From Paraburkholderia sediminicola (lineage in GTDB: Bacteria; Pseudomonadota; Gammaproteobacteria; Burkholderiales; Burkholderiaceae), in assembly GCF_902859805.1 (NCBI RefSeq), contig NZ_CADIKC010000019.1, forward strand, positions 41,872-105,871: a stretch of DNA of 64,000 nucleotides. Direction: 5' to 3'. How positions within the stretch are numbered: the first letter of the stretch is position 1; each line of letters opens with the position of its first letter. A model generated the notes under the pieces. The model was not told where the DNA came from and did not search any database. It saw nothing but the letters and a program-made list of their open reading frames with translations. Made by a program: the position numbers and the translations under genes. Shown here in pieces: positions 63,071 through 64,000 of the stretch.

Positions 63071-63102
63071 CTACGATGTCGGGCACCAGGCCGACATCGT
63101 AG
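63071..63102. terminator. Strong hairpin downstream of the reductase-like gene
   Basis: A perfect 12-bp inverted repeat, CTACGATGTCGG / CCGACATCGTAG, has an 8-nt loop and lies 50 bp after the stop codon. It lacks a T tract, so it may be a terminator, an mRNA-stabilising hairpin or an operator. A 52-codon frame on the minus strand (63021-63179) spans it. Confidence 0.5.
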
Positions 63103-63179
63103 AAATCCCCGGCATCTCCACTGCCTTCTATCTCCCGCCTCAGCCCCCCGCGCATCAAATTCGAGCTTGGCTTTTGCAT

Positions 63180-63546
63180 CTGCGGATACTAGCCCTGACT
63201 CTTCTGAAGTCCGTCCAGATCCCCCAGATTTTCCCTGTCTCGTTTCGCCGCAAGCTTCGCCGCAAGCAAGGTGGCCGCCCTAACTCAACCAAAATTGCGC
63301 AAGAAAAAAACTAACTAGATCGTACAAATGCGTATAAACCCCGAAAGACATCGGACCGTGTTTGAACGACACTTCGGGCTGGTTTAGAGATCCTGGCGTC
63401 ACTCAGTGCTCACCCCTCTGCGCATTTTTCACCGGCATGCTGAACCGGCTGGCTCAGCACGTCTTGGGTAACCGAGGCGATTGCCGATGTAAGGGATTGA
63501 GTGTTGGGGTAAGAAACTAAGAAAAGATTTTTAAAGAGGAGCAGAA
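63180..63546. other. Porin upstream region
   Basis: These 367 bp hold no supported gene. A 12-bp unit TTCGCCGCAAGC occurs twice in tandem at 63244-63267. The leader ends in AAGATTTTTAAAGAGGAGCAGAA before the porin ATG. Confidence 0.45.
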
Positions 63547-64000
63547 ATGAAAAAGGTAATAGCAACCTCGGCCCTTGGGTTGGTCGCCCTCGGCGCGCAC
63601 GCTCAGAGCAGCGTGACGCTGTACGGGATCGTCGACACGGGGTTTGGTTATCAGAGCAGCCAGACGTCGCTCGGTTCGACGAGTGGCGGCCGTTCGGTGA
63701 TCAAGATGGTGAACGGCATCTGGGCCGGCAGCCGCTTCGGCCTGAAGGGTGGTGAGGATCTGGGCGGCGGCACGAAGGCAATCTTCCAGTTGGAAGAAGG
63801 CTTTAACAGTGCAACTGGCGCGCAGTCTGTCTCCGGTCTGGCGTTCAACCGGCAGGCTTATGTCGGCGTGGCCAACCCTACCTACGGTACGTTCACGGCC
63901 GGCCGTCAGTACACGTCGTACTACACGCTGCTGTCGCCGTATAGCCCGACCACGTGGCTGACGGGCGCATACGGCGCGCACCCGGGCGATATCGATTCGC
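63547..64000 (+). CDS. Gram-negative porin (OmpC-like), 5' part
   Basis: The first 151 codons of an outer-membrane porin run off the right edge. The signal peptide (MKKVIATSALGLVALGAHAQ) is followed by SSVTLYGIVDTGFGYQS, the usual first beta-strand of Burkholderiales general porins. The segments GSRFGLKGGEDLGGGTKAIFQLE, FNRQAYVGV and GTFTAGRQY (each within one strand region) complete the match. These form 16-stranded trimeric channels for small hydrophilic solutes. AAAGAGGAG precedes the ATG at 63547. Confidence 0.95.
   Translation, partial: MKKVIATSALGLVALGAHAQSSVTLYGIVDTGFGYQSSQTSLGSTSGGRSVIKMVNGIWAGSRFGLKGGEDLGGGTKAIFQLEEGFNSATGAQSVSGLAFNRQAYVGVANPTYGTFTAGRQYTSYYTLLSPYSPTTWLTGAYGAHPGDIDS

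Noticed and set aside
63021..63179. 52-codon minus-strand frame ending DVGLVPDIVVNLNLPMAGK plus a short tail
   Set aside because: It reads smoothly but part of it is dictated by the inverted repeat at 63071-63102, and I recognise no family and see no clear ribosome-binding site.

Overview
The window looks like a chromosomal segment of a beta-proteobacterium of the Burkholderiaceae, most probably Paraburkholderia or a close relative. The DNA is GC-rich, with strong G/C preference at third codon positions. The genus-level clues are a Burkholderia-type trimeric porin at the right edge, a DUF3331 gene, many LysR/AraC regulators beside short-chain dehydrogenases, and a type III glutamine synthetase with GlxBCD. 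I see no rRNA, tRNA, CRISPR array, intact insertion sequence or prophage.

Layout. 0-2.4 kb: end of an operon with a hotdog thioesterase (cut by the edge), a TauD/SyrP-like Fe/2-oxoglutarate oxygenase and a DUF6817 protein. 2.9-5.3 kb: lytic transglycosylase Slt and a doubtful small membrane protein. 5.3-5.9 kb: an AT-richer gene-free stretch with three 18-bp imperfect direct repeats. 5.9-10.8 kb: DUF3331 and three SDR genes with AraC and LysR regulators. 10.9-15.5 kb: FecR-like protein, OmpA-like lipoprotein, CHASE2 protein, and a cyclic-nucleotide-binding/thioredoxin-reductase-like flavoprotein. 15.5-21.4 kb: a MarR remnant, DUF302, a TetR-hydrolase pair, an SDR, and a hydrolase/SnoaL pair opposite an AraC gene. 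21.4-23.1 kb: chemoreceptor.

23.2-27.8 kb is a complete bufferin-type (copper-buffering RiPP, 'gig'-like) locus, transcribed leftward in the order ECF sigma factor, NrsF anti-sigma, BufA precursor (DUF2282), BufB MNIO enzyme (DUF692), BufC (DUF2063), DoxX, then a second NrsF. The gap before bufA holds GTAACC-N16-CGAA, which as I recall is the SigF-type promoter of Caulobacter. The second NrsF lacks two cysteines present in the first.

28.6-45.3 kb is a nitrogen-compound region. One leftward operon (solute-binding protein, permease, ATPase, PhyH-type dioxygenase, HisC-like aminotransferase, HutC-type repressor) has a plausible sigma70 promoter overlapped by a perfect palindrome with the HutC-family core GTNTANAC. 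Upstream lie a DAO-type flavin oxidase and a divergent LysR. Then a HTH-cupin regulator faces a rightward operon glnT-glxB-glxC-glxD-APC permease-PP2C/kinase fusion, with a perfect 17-bp palindrome between them. The probable theme is uptake and gamma-glutamyl/N-substituted-glutamate-type assimilation of an amine or unusual amino acid; the substrate is unknown.

45.5-64 kb: an orphan ParA-like ATPase, a LysR gene, the asparagine permease AnsP, a circularly permuted ATP-grasp / alpha-E / transglutaminase operon (predicted peptide-modification system of unknown function), a DUF883 protein, monomeric isocitrate dehydrogenase, aspartase with a dicarboxylate/aspartate symporter, convergent alpha- and beta-galactosidases, a ferredoxin-reductase-like protein without its ferredoxin domain, and the start of a porin gene.
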